Positions 22,320 through 35,066 of a stretch of 64,000 nt of DNA are shown one piece after another; position 1 is the first letter of the stretch; the number at the start of each line of letters is the position of its first letter. The notes beneath the pieces are model-generated. The model saw nothing but the letters and a program-made list of their open reading frames with translations, ran no database searches and was not told the DNA's origin. The DNA comes from Liolophura sinensis (taxonomy: Eukaryota; Mollusca; Polyplacophora; Chitonida; Chitonidae). Position numbers and translations under genes: made by a program. Location of the stretch: NCBI RefSeq assembly GCF_032854445.1, contig NC_088302.1:38260191-38324190 (forward strand), given 5' to 3'.

Positions 22320-25300
22320 GTAAGACAGTGTGGTCAGTTGTGGACTAACCTTGATCAGTAGAGCTGAAATTGTCACAACACACTATAATGAGCCGTGTGG
22401 CGCTATGTCCAGTTTGGTTTGGCCTTGAGCTGTATGTAGCGGTTACATGAACTGTTTTGGATTATATTACGACTGTCTTTGATGAATTGTTTTTAATTTC
22501 TATGACTGTCTTTTACCGGTTATTTTTGATTAGTACAAAAATCATTTATGCATTGTTTTTGGACTACGAATGCCTTTGGCCCAGTGACGTTGTTATACTA
22601 CATGGAACTTGTAACCGCTTCATGGCGAGTCGGGCCCTAGTTGTAGCGCAGACAAGAACACGAACAATGATTGAATGACCAACACAAAGCGAACAGTTCA
22701 TAGGTGAATTGACCCAAATGTATCATGTTACAATATTATTATTGGTAAAGAAAAAAAATATGAAAATAGCGTTTACAGGTTTATTTCCATGTTGAAAGGC
22801 TGATCAACACTATATATGCTCTTTACAACAAGTAAAGTTAATTTTAATCGCTAATGTGAAATAACTTTACTTCGGAATGAAATACCAACTGAATCTACCT
22901 AACATTGGAGATATATCAGCTATCCTGACACGACTTACTAAGTTGCCATAAAGGCGTATATGTTTCGCCCTGGAGACCTCTGTCAGCCAAACACAGCTTA
23001 GGTCAGCAGTTTGAAGTAATTGTAGGCGGTTTCGCTAAGAGTAAATTAAACATTTTAATGTTGTTTAGGCACCAATGGCAAGGGCTATATTTTTGGTCGC
23101 TTTTGTGTCTTAAGCGCCTTTATCGACACATTCCTTCTTTATAGTACAGAAATATCTAATATCTTAGGAGTTCTAGATAACTAGATCAATACCCATTGAT
23201 CCGATATCGATTTTAGTACACAGCTTTGACAGAACATCATAAGGCTGGTAAGATTTAATATTTTATCGTGAGGGTATGAACATGTGCAATTGTGTAGAAA
23301 GATGTAACTGAAATGTAACAAACATTTGCTCCCTGGAAGGTAGTTTATTCTAACATTTAGATAACCAAATTTTTAGACATTGTTCTATAGAAAAACATCA
23401 GTATTGGTCCGAAATGATTAGCTACTTGGACCGGTGTGTTTTGACCTTTGTCTGTGATACAGGACACCAGTAGCCTGTTACATTGGTAAGACCAAAAGGA
23501 GCTTTCGACAAATGCTATAGCCTAACTAAATAGTTACCTACTTTACGGAGGCGAAAAAAAAAAGAGAAATAAAAAAAATATAACCCAATAAGGCAACTAC
23601 AAAAAAACGATTACAGATTAATACTATTTTTTTTATTTCCTGGCCTTATCTGCAAACGAGCTGACAATTATTGCAAAAAAAAATGTTGTAATTTATTAAG
23701 CCTGGTGTTTTTATTTTTTTGTTTTCTTTTTGGCTTAGAAATTCTTGTGTTAGCAGGTTTATCGTTGGGTCTACCTGCCTTTTACCTATCTACGATTTAT
23801 ATGCCCTGACCTATTTAAGTGTGAGTCATCGTGCTTGTATATGTGGCTGCCACCACCCGAGAGCCCACCTATAGACTATGCAGCGCCTTAGAGCGTCGAA
23901 CAAAATAACAGTACAGGACCGTATAGTTGTATGGAGAAGCTATGCTTTTAGTTCATTCACGTGGCACTGACAGGGTATTGTGCCGTTGTTGTTGTCACCC
24001 GAGATATAAAGACGCCCGGGCTTGCACTGACCCTAGCGACTGTTCATTTAGGCTAGTGGCCGACCTGGATGGGCGGATACCGTACCGGCATTACATACAC
24101 TCTTTGCCTAGTGTATTAAAGTTTGAAAAGAAGCTCAAAGTTGCGTTTTTTGTGTGTGTATAAGTTCATCAGTAGACTTTAATAAGGGTATGAATATTTG
24201 ACATGGACAACGTGCAGCTTTCACTACGCCTACAATCCACAAATACGGCACCCACTTTCCACAGGAAAAATGCACCAATGTCCTTCGATCACTTCAATCA
24301 ATCAGTCCTTCAGTTGATTTATTCATTGTTTGAGGGCGACTCAGTACTTAGGTATGCATGGACGCGAATTGAGGTACACTAAAGACTGATAAAAGCTGGG
24401 TGAATGTGTTAGATAAATACCAGTATCTGCTGTACAATGAGGGTATCATAGGATCATATCGTGGGAAAACATGGACCCACAGATGACCCCCCCCCCCCAA
24501 ATTTCAAAATATCAATATGTTTACGGAAATTCTATCTGTGTCCAATTTGTGAATGTTTTTTGTGTGTATTTCTCCCCTGTAATTATCGTGCGGACGAATG
24601 TTAATACTGGGATCTGCCATGACAGGCTTAGTGACATTCAGTTAAATCGATGTCTGTAGCTGACGGTAAATAACAGGCGGATGCCAGGAGCTGCGGTAAC
24701 CTTTACGTAGAGCACTTGGCGTAGAAGCTGGAGATTAGCGCTGCCTAAGACGCTTGTGCAATCTGAAAAGTCGTTTCGGTACAGCGTCGGTAATGAGCTA
24801 GCTGTAAGGCCGATGTTGTCCGCCTCGACTGGCCGCCGTGAGAAAGTCGGGATCTTTACCAGGATGAGTTTAGGTGAGGCTATAGCACGGGCCATGTCAC
24901 AAATGCGATACTCTTGTTGATTTAACCCCGTACTTGTTTGTCACCTACCACACCTGACAGGTAAACAACTTCTCAGTATGGCCAACAGGTAAAAGAATTA
25001 ACGAGGAAACTGGCTTTTAAGCTGTTGACTTTTAACTCAAGAGTAAGTAGATAATGTTCTGGAGAAGTTGTGTCTCAAGGACACATGTATATGTCCCGCG
25101 AGATCACGGCGATTACGTCACTCTGAGTGGAGCGTGATCTAGTTTATGTTTACATTTCACAAATATATCGTTTCTTGCTAATCGCCCGCTCGTTCACTTT
25201 AAAATTCGCCAGATATAGACCGCGTAATATTTTTTCGAACTAGGACATTTTAGATCACTTACACGTCTTTCAATGACCGCTTCACACCCACATGTATACC

Positions 25301-27431
25301 TCCGCGCTTGCTCTTTTCTCGCCCCTTCTTATCGCAAACCATGTATGCACATGTATCTGGCTGTCGATCTATTTTCTTTTTCAAAATCTCCTGCCAGGCG
25401 TGGATTATGTCTTTATAAAACGCTGGTGTCGATTGCCGTGTGCCATGACGTGCATGTTGCCATGCAGAAAGAAAGCTGTTTATTGTCGGTGTCTCGAGGA
25501 AAGGAACGCCCGGCGATTTTATGGGGAAACTACGAGTAAATTGTAACTCCGCTGTGTGACGAAGAGGCTGGGCGTTTCACCCTCTCATCTAGTTTTAAGT
25601 GCCCACGGTGGTCGTTTACAAACAGCTATTACCGGAATAACCCTCTTGATCTATTCATCTGTCTCATGCAATTTTCCACCTGTAAATTCGTTCAGCTTAA
25701 ATATGAAATATTAGCCAATGGACAATTTCACTTGAAATAGAAGCATAATGGAGAGCAAAGTGAGTGAATGTAATGTACCGGAAATGGGCAATAGCCATTA
25801 AGGAATCAGATCGCCTGATGTGGTTTGCCTGTGTAAACGGCGTGAAGAAGGGCCCGGATTGTAATATAGATTAACACATCTTATACACCGTTCCAAAGAC
25901 GTCTGTCAGATTTCATCCCTTGAACTAAAATGTCTACCATTTTAAAAGACACGTAAGACAGGGATTGGACTGTGGTATTGCTACTGAAATATTTGACTTG
26001 ACACTTAAAGACATGTGGTGTTCTAAGGTAGCATCGTTGTGTATTTATGTAAACAAATGAAGACAGAAAGAGACCCCAAAAGAACCTCCGAAAAGTATGC
26101 GTTTCATCACCATGCACGCGGTGACGCTGTATTTAATAAATATATCTGTACACAGCCATGTCCATTTCATGTCCGTTCGGGTCAGTTGACTCGTAGAATA
26201 CAATCTCGTACATTTCTATACACAAAGTACGAATGCTTTACATCTCTATCCACGTTGCCAACTTTCAGTGAAAGCTGTGAAACATTGTTGAAAGAGCTTT
26301 CGCTTGTCGTATTGGGTTTGAACTCAATAGACATCAACTTTTTCATAAACCTCTAAGATAGCGATCTTTTCTTCCTTACGCCTAAAAATATGACGCGGTA
26401 GTGGAAAAAACACTATTAGTGCAGTTATGCCGCTTGGATGAATATGTATTAAGAACTCGAACGTGAGATCCGGGATTGGTAGGCTGAACACCACGTTTTG
26501 GCCACGTTTTTCCTGATCGAAAGTTAAATTTCATTCAAGACGATTGGTTCCAACCTTCGAAAAATATTGTCCTTTGAAAAATTAAGCGATATCCATGATA
26601 TGCATTTCTCACTGATCCCATTTACGTAGGTGTACATGAGGATTGACGACAATTTCGTCAGGATCATAGTCTCTTGAGTTGTGTCAAAACGTAATTATGG
26701 GTTAACAAAAGGTAGATCTCGATAGAATTCCGCACAGCGGGGAGTAGAGACAAATTATATGGTTATAAAACCCATATGTGGCGTTGACATTATGGCTTAA
26801 CCGTGGGAGAAGGCAATCTAGGCCTAGAAAGTCTTCATCGTACATACCTTGTGACACTAGCGTGATTTTGGCTATCTGAGATTCGAAGCAGTGAACCTAA
26901 TACAGAGCAACGAGAGTGATCTCGACGTGCAGTGTGAGCATCGACGATTAAGCTAAGTGCCGAAACACGGAGAGTGACTGCACAACACGCCTTCCCTGAG
27001 GGTATTGGTCGCGTATAGAGGAACTTTCACGAATGAACGTGGTATATAAAGGGATAGCTATAGGTGTATAGATATAGAGCCTTAACTGAAAACGTGGATC
27101 ACCATACGATCTAGTCACATTCCCCCTGCAGAAGCTCGCTACAGTGGAGAAGTATAATTTTCGCGAAACAACAATACTTATAAACTTTTATTTTTGTGAT
27201 TTGTTTTTAATTACAATCAAAGATATCTGCGAATGTAAGTAGTTACAGAAATCTGATTAACGAAGTTTTGATACTTAGTTGGACGCTTATTTTCGCTCTC
27301 TGAGCCTGATGTCCAACTAACGCTAACCTCAGAAGAACCTCAGTAGACATGTTAACATAGTAGTTAACATTGAAGAACGTTGACGGTTGAATTCGAAACA
27401 TGAGTTTTTATATCCGAGTTGTGTTTTTCAG
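22320..27431 (+). other. Intron of the formin gene, 5.1 kb
   Basis: Flanked by gtaaga and gtgtttttcag. It contains A/T-rich homopolymer stretches (23550-23720) and a poly-C run at about 24486-24498. I see no gene or convincing repeat family. Confidence 0.75.
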
Positions 27432-28151
27432 GTCTGTGACACTCCACAAGAAGTCAATTTTGTGACAATCTTGAGGCATTTATTACAAATCGATCCAAAT
27501 GAGTCTGTGAGTGACATCGTTTGGCAAACGGTGGAAAAACTGGTTCTCAAGGCCACAGTCTTGGACAAGCCTGGCGATGCAGAAAAGCTGTTAATATCTG
27601 CCACAAAAAGACTTGAAGCCGTCTCTGACGGACGAGCATGTGATTGCTGTTGCCATAAATCGGAGCGTGTTCGTCACCGAGCCCGAGGTATGGGTGGGTC
27701 AGGTCCCAGCACCCCTGATGGACCAGCGCCACCCTTCCCGGGAGTCGGGACAGCACCAGCTCCGCCACCCCCACCCCCACCGCCTCCGCCACCACCTGGA
27801 ATAGCACCACCACCGCCTCCCCCACCGCCTGGTGTGCCACCTCCGCCCGCTCCCCCTGGGTGCGGACCTCCACCACCGAGCATTAGCCCACAGGTGAAGC
27901 TACCTCAACAAAACATCCCCAAGCCTAAATCTAAAATGAGAACTCTACAGTGGCAGAAGATTCCAGCCAACAAGATCGTACTGGGCAAGCCGAACATGTG
28001 GCGAATGGTGGGCAACTACTTCAACGGGTACAAAGTGGATTTCGATTCCATGGATGAGTTGTTTGCCCTGAAGAATCCGAACGCAGACGCCGACAAAAAA
28101 AATAGTGGTACAGCAACTCTGGAGAAAAAGAAGAAGTCAGAGAGCAGCGAG
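27432..28151 (+). CDS. INF2-like formin exon (end of DID, Cys cluster, FH1, start of FH2)
   Basis: The 240-codon exon enters and leaves in phase 0 (tttttcag | GTC; GAG | gtaatt). Order: the last DID helices (VCDTPQEVNFVTILRHLL through VWQTVEKLVLKATVL); a Cys cluster CDCCCHK at 27639-27659 followed by basic RVRHRARG; FH1 with proline runs of 12, 8, 4 and 4 separated by GIA, GV and APPGCG; then the FH2 lasso start, KMRTLQWQKIPANKI. The Ile in KIPANKI corresponds to the FH2 residue needed for actin assembly in other formins. The exon ends in a Lys-rich linker. FH1 is shorter than in vertebrate INF2, while the Cys cluster is not something I recall from vertebrate INF2. Confidence 0.96.
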
Positions 28152-30490
28152 GTAATTATGATATATTTTGCTTTAGTTTATTATTAAAAATTACAACTTT
28201 TACCCCAAATTACAACTTTTACTACCAAAGTAGGTTATTTCAGGGTTGTGGCCAATAGACGTTTTGAGAGTAACGTTTTATAGACGTTTTGAGAGTAACA
28301 CATGGGTATTTCTTATTGAGACCTTAGTCTCCAACTAAATTTGAACTATAAGACTTTTGGTGCAGTGTCAGTTATGGTGGGAGGTCCGAAAGGACGGTAA
28401 TAATGTGTTGTTGGGTTGTGATATCACTTTCGGTTTGACTGACGGCCTAAACTTTAAAACCTCCATACTGTGACGACAGCCAGGCCTAGTTGTTCTTCAC
28501 CCATGACCGATTTGTAGCAAAGTCACCGGGGTCAAAGCGATGAAGACACACCTTTCAAGTTTCATATGGGAAATTATCATAATATGGCAGTAAAACTACA
28601 CGCATGGCTGTGTCGAGGGGTCAAACATTGCAGGTCTATGAGATCGTCATTTAGGTTTATGCCTTAGTCAAACTAAGGTGTGCAAAACACTCGTTTGTCG
28701 GAGCTGTTTTGAAGAGGAGATGAAAATCGTTAACGTTTCGTTCACAGAGGTCACTTTTGTGTTCTCCTCTGATCTACGCTATTTGGTATTTTAAAGAAAT
28801 ATGAATGCAACTAACACCGGAGTAATGTCTATTGAAAAGTCCTTTGATTTTATGGACATGGACAAGTCTGATGTGAGAAGTAGTAAATACTACAAATTAG
28901 AGCTTATTCAGAAAAATAGAAAGAAAAACACACACATGTACACATATCAAGCTGGACAGATCTATTGCATGCTCGCTGCCCTCCGTGAGAAAGTATAGAA
29001 GTTAAGAACTATTACAGGCCACAACCTCTCGGTCACACCATTTATTACTAAGATATTGATCGGTTGACCTAACATTAAATCCAGACATATAAGTGGAAAC
29101 TTAAAGTGCACTCTGGCGAATGGAGCCAAATTGGAGAGGCACACAAGAGGCGTGTAGGACGTAGATAAACACTGCGCCATACAAACCGGCAGTTTATGAG
29201 GGCCGCCATGGTCACCTGGCTTCTAATTAGCAACGATAAGAAAACAGATAACGAGAAGTTCTATTCAATGTTCCTTCTTACTGGGAGTGGTTCATGTCTT
29301 CAGCTCCACCCAATCACATTTTCATATGAACCTATTTACACCACTAAACCCTACACTTCCGTGGTGACAACTGTATGTATTGACAAATCGAATTATTTAG
29401 ACAAACCGGAAACGCTGCGGGGAAATCTGAACGTGTCATTGAGCTTACACTGAATTCCCACAGATCTCGATGATTGTGCTGTTATAACATGCTGTTTATC
29501 TGCCGACAGATAGCTCTCAGTTCAACATCGACTAACGATTTTGTTTCCATGCAGACAATTTCTCGTCTCGGTGATAAAAAACGCGAGATTTAAAATTAGT
29601 GGAGACTGCACGTGCAGTTTTTTTTTGTATGTTGATATGTGTAGTGTACATAGTGTTGTTTCAGTATACAATATTAAACGGTATAACGAATTTCCGCCAT
29701 GGTATACCGTGGGCTTCACATCTGAGAACCACACCGTGATTCAATGACTTGACCCCGGATTGCAGACACACAGATGTATCGGAAAGATTAAATCATGAAT
29801 CATCCACGATGCGGTTTGTTATTAACAACTTATTAACATAATTACCCCATTTTATGATAAAGACATAAAGGCAAATCCGCTAAAACTTCCTTGTGAAAAC
29901 ACAGGACTGGCTACAGTACAGCAGCTGACCTTGTGACATATTACAAAAAATCTAATGACAGCGACATGGTCATATGATTTAATTCAAGCTTTTGTCGGTT
30001 TTGCTGTGGAAATTTGCAGTAGCCTAAATATGGACTTCTTCATGGTATCCCTTTACATCCAGTTACATTAAATAGTTGTGATTAAATAGGCTTGCCAAAT
30101 CGACTGCAGTTTTGTGTCAGAAAGTTTTGCCTTGTACGTCCGAGGGAGGGAACATCGTAACTTTGAACAAACAATCGTGGCAAGGCCCCGAATCCACAAA
30201 CATCATTTGAATGATTATTTGTGCAGATCAAGGGTTAGCTCGGTGAAAAAATCCCCGAATGATATGTTAAGTCAAATCTGTATCAACCTGAGCTTGTAAA
30301 TCAGTAAACTAAAGATGGTAACAATCTTTCTGATTTTGACTGAAGTCAATCACAATGGTAGGACTTCACAGCGATTTACCTCACTTGGGAAAGATTCCTT
30401 CGTAATACCCTTATACCTACAGTCACTGAAACTTTAACGCATGCCCATTAACAAATTGTCTCGCTATGATCCAAAATGTTTTGTTCTCAG
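28152..30490 (+). other. Intron of the formin gene, 2.3 kb
   Basis: From gtaatt to ttgttctcag. Near the start there are two small local duplications: attacaacttttac repeated at 28187-28229 and atagacgttttgagagtaac repeated at 28255-28300. Nothing else is recognised. Confidence 0.75.
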
Positions 30491-30655
30491 GTGAATCTTC
30501 TAGACGGAAAACGCAGCCTAAATGTGAACATCTTCCTGAAGCAGTTCAAGGCCACAAATAAAGAAATAGTGGACATGCTACGGAATGGAGAGAGTTCAAA
30601 GTTCGGAGCAGAAAGGTTGAAGGGCTTGCTAAAGATTTTACCTGACAAAGACGAG
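30491..30655 (+). CDS. INF2-like formin exon (FH2)
   Basis: It has 55 codons, phase 0 at both ends (ctcag | GTG; GAG | gtaaga). It reads VNLLDGKRSLNVNIFLKQFK, then ends GLLKILPDKDE. This is a signature FH2 stretch (human INF2 FLDAKKSLNLNIFLKQFK and LLKLLPEKHE) forming the linker-to-knob part of the FH2 domain. Confidence 0.97.
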
Positions 30656-30924
30656 GTAAGAACATTACTGGGTCTTCGAGTTATACTGATCCAAATATAG
30701 AGGCTCTAACAATGTTATAGCGTTTTTGTATTTTTCCGAAAATTCCAGGCCTTATTATCTATTTTTTATGTTGTAGTTTTTTTACCGATTTTATTGTTAA
30801 CTTTTTTTGTGGCCTCTAAAAAGTGGAGGTTTTTAATGATTGTTTCCATCACATTGAAATCCTCTCCGACTTTGGAGAGCTTTGTGTCGAATGTGTTTCT
30901 CACTGATCTCAACTTTTCTCACAG

Positions 30925-31010
30925 ATTGACGCTTTGACAACGTTTGAAGGTGATAAGACAAAGTTAGGCACAGCTGAAAAGTTTTTCGTTGAACTCCTAG
31001 GACTGCCAAA
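30925..31010 (+). CDS. INF2-like formin exon (FH2)
   Basis: Acceptor cttttctcacag, donor AA|gtaagg. Reads IDALTTFEGDKTKLGTAEKF then FVELLGLP plus two bases of an Asn codon. Corresponds to human INF2 [20 protein letters not shown]...LLAIP. 86 nt. Confidence 0.96.
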
Positions 31011-31345
31011 GTAAGGATATTAGCCAAACCGCCAGAACATTGTCTTTTATCTTGTATCCGTTTCCAAACTCTAAGATTTCTTCATAATTACACATACTGA
31101 AAGATGAACATGTCACTATGATTACACTGATTATATTTGTAAATAAATTCTTTATCTTTTCATACTGCAGACGTAGAAAAGGATAGCGTTCTCTTCCAGT
31201 GCATGTGTACCAGCTCATTTGAACATCATCAAGAACGTTGGATTCATAACGAATAAAGACTAAACTATAAACTTGGACTGAGTTGCTTTAGGCTGGTTCT
31301 TTGGTGATCATTAAGGAGAGCTTATGTTCTATTTTTTTGCTACAG

Positions 31346-31446
31346 TTACAAACTTCGGGTAGAAGGACTTCTCACCAAAGAGGAATTTTGGGCCAACTTA
31401 GAATGGATTAACCCTGCTCTGGATGCAGTGATCGAGACGGCAAAAG
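31346..31446 (+). CDS. INF2-like formin exon (FH2)
   Basis: Acceptor tttttttgctacag. The first base completes Asn, then YKLRVEGLLTKEEFWANLEW and INPALDAVIETAK, leaving one base. Corresponds to the FH2 knob (human CYQLRIECMLL). The donor G|gtaccg is off-consensus, but the phase to the next exon is exact. 101 nt. Confidence 0.95.
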
Positions 31447-32323
31447 GTACCGTGTTCTGCTATAGCTGCCCGAATTGCTCTTATATTCCATTTACTGGGA
31501 CTTCGTGGTGTAAAAAAAGTAGTTTTGTTGTCTCGATTTACAAAGCCAATATTGACATATTCCAGCAAAACTGTTTCTTCTTTAAGTGTGAAAAGTGCTA
31601 AGAGTGAACAAGTAGTTTTTCTTGCCTCACAAGGTAGTGCCTTATATTTAGATCGCCCGATATCCCACAGGTAAACGTGTAGACATAAAAATGTATTTAT
31701 TCGGGGAAATCCCTGTTTAGGAGCTGGTGCGAAACTGTGAAATTCTTCCCCTCAGTGAGCTGACGCTGCAAGGCCAGGCCATAGCGCCAGGTCAAATACA
31801 TAAGGGGAATTCAATGCCTGTACAGTATAGGAGTCGTATTGTGGATCTAAATCAGCCAGAGAAAGCAAAGTTTCTGAAAAATATTTACCAAGCTTCTTTG
31901 TAAACCACGGAAAAGAGTCTGATCATTTACAGGGTGAATTTAAACTAGCTGTATACATGCATCGCGCGGAAGCCCGCCTGGTACCAGCAATTAGCCCTTC
32001 GCCTGTTTTAATGTGACTGGGAGTACGGCAGGTTGAGGGACCTACGTGAACCCGTCCTGGGCCCTGTAGCCGAGGCACATGTGCAAAGCTGTAGGTCAGA
32101 GGCCAGCGTACGCCAATCAGACGTGTTTGTGACATGCGTACTAAGTCAAAAGGCTTATGTAAATGTCCAGTGAGCATCCTGCGTGCGTTGATAAACGTTG
32201 GTTTGAACAAAATCTGTGATTTTTTCTGGCCCTAGTTGTGCAATCTGGCTGCTTGTTCATTATTAAAGAACGATAAAGATAAATATTAATACTGATATTT
32301 CCGTTTCGTTTTTTTTTCGGCAG

Positions 32324-32394
32324 ATGTGAAACAAAGCAAAGAGCTTCAAGAAGTGTTGTATCTCGTTTTACTGACAGGAAACTATCTGAACGCC
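32324..32394 (+). CDS. INF2-like formin exon (FH2, GNxxN part)
   Basis: Acceptor tttttttttcggcag, donor GCC|gtaagt. Two bases complete an Asp codon, then VKQSKELQEVLYLVLLTGNY LNA. TGNYLN is the conserved FH2 G-N-x-x-N motif (human RIGNFLN). 71 nt. Confidence 0.96.
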
Positions 32395-32542
32395 GTAAGT
32401 AGATCACCCCGGCTACCCGCTCATGATCACACTACTAATGGACTCATGACTAACTTGTATGGATAATTAAAGCCTTATTCTCATGAGACACAATCAGTAA
32501 AAACGACTGATATTTGATACAGTTACAACACGCCCAAGAATC

Positions 32543-32800
32543 AATGAATCATACATTCTGCAAATTTAGAAAACAAGATTTGTCGATGAATCAAGCAGTC
32601 TGCAAATTTGTGAAACACATACTTTTATGTATGAATTATCAAATCTACAAATGTGTGAAACATACTTTTGTGTATGAATTATCAAATCTACAACTTTGTG
32701 AAACATACTATTGCGTATGAACAATAAATTCCCCAAATTTGTGAAATACATTTCTATATAAATTACCCATTCTGCAAATTTGTGAAACACTCTTAATTTT
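32543..32800. repeat. Degenerate tandem repeat, about 48-bp unit, 5-6 copies, intronic
   Basis: The unit combines (t)ctgcaaatttgtgaaacata with cttttgtgtatgaattatcaa. Recognisable copies begin near 32555, 32599, 32648, 32692, 32735 and 32774. Both strands show short open frames here simply because the repeat lacks stops. It lies between the FH2 exons ending at 32394 and starting at 32943. Confidence 0.8.
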
Positions 32801-32942
32801 GGAATGTAAAAAAAAACATTCTGCAAATACGTAAAATTGACTCTGAAATTGTCATGTCTTCATGTCATTTTAAACTATATTATGTACACCGATGGAACAT
32901 CCATTTATACATAATTACATATATCATGTATCTTTGCCACAG

Positions 32943-33050
32943 GGAAATTACGCTGGGAACGCAGCTGGGTTCAAGATGTCCTCTCTTCTCAAAGTTACTG
33001 AGACTCGAGCCAACAAACCCAAAATGAATCTCATGCACTATGTCGTTCTG
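32943..33050 (+). CDS. INF2-like formin exon (FH2 signature)
   Basis: It has 36 codons, phase 0 (ttgccacag | GGA; CTG | gtaaat). Reads [20 protein letters not shown] then [16 protein letters not shown]. This is the most conserved formin stretch (G-x-x-x-G-x-A-x-G-F-K-[LM]-S-S-L-L-K). The Lys of GFK is kept; its counterpart in yeast Bni1 is needed for nucleation. Confidence 0.97.
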
Positions 33051-33353
33051 GTAAATGTACTTCTATTTATAACTGAGGAATAAAAGCCATACAGAACATA
33101 TTTAGTGCGGAAAAGATGCCGTAACATGATTGCACTCATTACAGATCTTTAATTTGAAATATCAGTTATGATAAAATCATAGTTTATCCAAAGCATTTTA
33201 TCCAAACCACAATTCCACCACTCAGGTTATACAAAACTGTGAGAGTAAAAAATGCCTTGAGCATAAAAAGTTTCTTCTTCCCTACCTTTTGTTGCATATT
33301 TTACAATATTATCGGACTTTGCATTTTAAAAATGTGCATTTTACTGTCTACAG

Positions 33354-33424
33354 GAGGCTGAAAAGAAGAGTCCTAAATTGCTGAAGTTTGCTGACAAACT
33401 AAAGTTCTTAAAAGATGCCGCACA
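33354..33424 (+). CDS. INF2-like formin exon (FH2)
   Basis: Acceptor ctgtctacag, donor CA|gtaagt. Reads EAEKKSPKLLKFADKLKFLK DAA plus two bases of Gln. Corresponds to human INF2 EEAEKSHPDLLQLPRDLE. 71 nt. Confidence 0.95.
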
Positions 33425-33675
33425 GTAAGTTGCTTCTCTAACTGTAATAATGACATGAATACCCGCTCCCCACCTCCGCGACAGATGGTAGTAAAGAAAT
33501 TGATGAAATTCCAAGACTCACAGCTGAGTCATGATGAGCAAATTTTCATTCGGGTTAGACTTAACTTATGAGAAAAAAATGACAACGAAGTTCTGACTGG
33601 GGTGTTATGATGCTGCATGGCCTCGGACATATTCCTATGAAATGTTATGATACCTTTCTCTTGCTTTTAATGTAG

Positions 33676-33796
33676 AGTCTCTATGGAATCGCTGACCACC
33701 GACATCCACAATTTAGCCAACCGAGTGAAGAGCTTGTCCCGCCAAATTGGATCAGCAGGAAAGGACTTCCAAAGGCAGATGGCAGAGTTTCTGGCG
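33676..33796 (+). CDS. INF2-like formin exon (FH2 coiled coil)
   Basis: Acceptor gcttttaatgtag, donor GCG|gtaaga. One base completes Gln, then VSMESLTTDIHNLANRVKSL SRQIGSAGKDFQRQMAEFLA. This is the helical FH2 part before the post region. 121 nt, leaving in phase 0. Confidence 0.95.
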
Positions 33797-34230
33797 GTAA
33801 GAGACATGGTTCACTTTTCAACATTTCCCACGACGCTCTTGCTAAAGAACTATTTTGTTTTGGGACACCTTTAATCGAGAACTATAGATGTTACATTGTA
33901 ATGAAGGTGTACAAATACGTGTTACATCTTTCACAAAGGGAGAATTTGAGGGCCTGCACACATGATCCTAGTAAAACACATTGTTTTCAACTGTAAAACC
34001 GCATTGCTTGTACACATGCACGAGTAAGTGTGACATTACTGCATGAAAGCACAAAGGAGTTCAGGTAGCTTTGAAATCACTTTGTTGAAAGCGGAGTGGA
34101 GTCTTACGATTTCTCCATGGTGTTGATAAAACGGCAGACTGGTGATAATTAGTGATAATTAGTGAATCAGTGAGTGATAATTAGGTTCAACGTATTTCAG
34201 TATACCAAAATTGATTAATTTCGTTTTCAG

Positions 34231-34395
34231 AATTCCACTAAAGAAGTGGAGGAGCTAGAAGGAGACTTGCTGGATGTAGAAACCCTCAGGCTGGAGCTGG
34301 CTGATTTCTTCTGCGAAGATCCACCGACTTTCCAGCTGGAGGAATGTTTTAAGACTCTGAGGACCTTCTGTGAGAGATTCCAGAGAGCACTTGAG
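34231..34395 (+). CDS. INF2-like formin exon (FH2 post)
   Basis: It has 55 codons, phase 0 at both ends (cgttttcag | AAT; GAG | gtaagc). Reads NSTKEVEELEGDLLDVETLR, then LELADFFCEDPPTFQLEECF KTLRTFC. The F-C-E-D motif is the FH2 'post' signature (human LADYLCEDAQQLSLEDTF). Confidence 0.97.
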
Positions 34396-34740
34396 GTAAG
34401 CATGGTAACAAAACTATGTAACACATTCATGTCACATGTGCCTGAAATTATGCGCTTAAGGGAGGATATCTAGCTGTGTTGTAGGGAGCATTCTGAACTT
34501 CGCTGTGTAAAAGATGACTATGGTTTTGAAGGACTCGGACGGCAGTTTGAATAAATGAGTGTATCTTAACAGCATAAATATTACCATTAACGCTGCGACA
34601 GAGCAATATACCATTTTCCACTGATGCAACACCAATGAAATAAAACAAAATAAGTGAACAAACAAATAACCTGATATATCACATGAGTGTTTATTTAGGT
34701 GCATATGATTGTATTTTTATTTCTGTTCCCCTTTGTGCAG

Positions 34741-34828
34741 GAAAACAAAGACAGACAAATCCAGGAGGAAAAGAAGCTAGCTAGGATGAAGTCAACTCAA
34801 TGTTTACCGGATAAGAAACCACAAACAT
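34741..34828 (+). CDS. INF2-like formin exon (end of FH2, charged helix)
   Basis: Acceptor ctttgtgcag, donor T|gtaagt. Reads ENKDRQIQEEKKLARMKSTQ CLPDKKPQT plus one base of a Tyr codon. Corresponds to human INF2 ENKDRKEQAAKAERRKQ, the helix leading out of FH2. 88 nt. Confidence 0.95.
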
Positions 34829-35066
34829 GTAAGTATATATAGATAGCAAAAACTTGCGTTATTTTAAAATATAATGTAAAGATTTGATTCTGTTATGCAT
34901 AAAATCTTATAGTAATCATGTGTTCTATTTGCTATAATGAAACCCCTGGGGTGATATTGGACTATACAGATGATTTCTCGTGATACTGTACTGTCAAAAT
35001 GTTATAGAATTAAACAATTTACCGCATTCCTGTTTCTCATGTCCTTTTATCCGTTGTTTTCGCCAG

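Larger units (their letters stand above)
30656..35066 (+). other. Cluster of short FH2-region introns (238-877 bp)
   Basis: Introns 30656-30924, 31011-31345, 31447-32323, 32395-32942, 33051-33353, 33425-33675, 33797-34230, 34396-34740 and 34829-35066 are all GT-AG. The donors at 31447 (gtaccg) and 33051 (gtaaat) are weaker than the rest. Only 32395-32942 contains a notable repeat. The last intron stays open in the frame of the terminal exon back to an ATG at 34970, so its retention would not interrupt that frame on the exon side. I see no evidence that it is used. Confidence 0.8.

Noticed and set aside
34970-35066. Upstream extension of the terminal exon frame to an ATG at 34970
   Set aside because: A good acceptor (ttttcgccag) at 35066 and exact phase with the exon ending at 34828 make this intronic. 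An alternative start here is unsupported.
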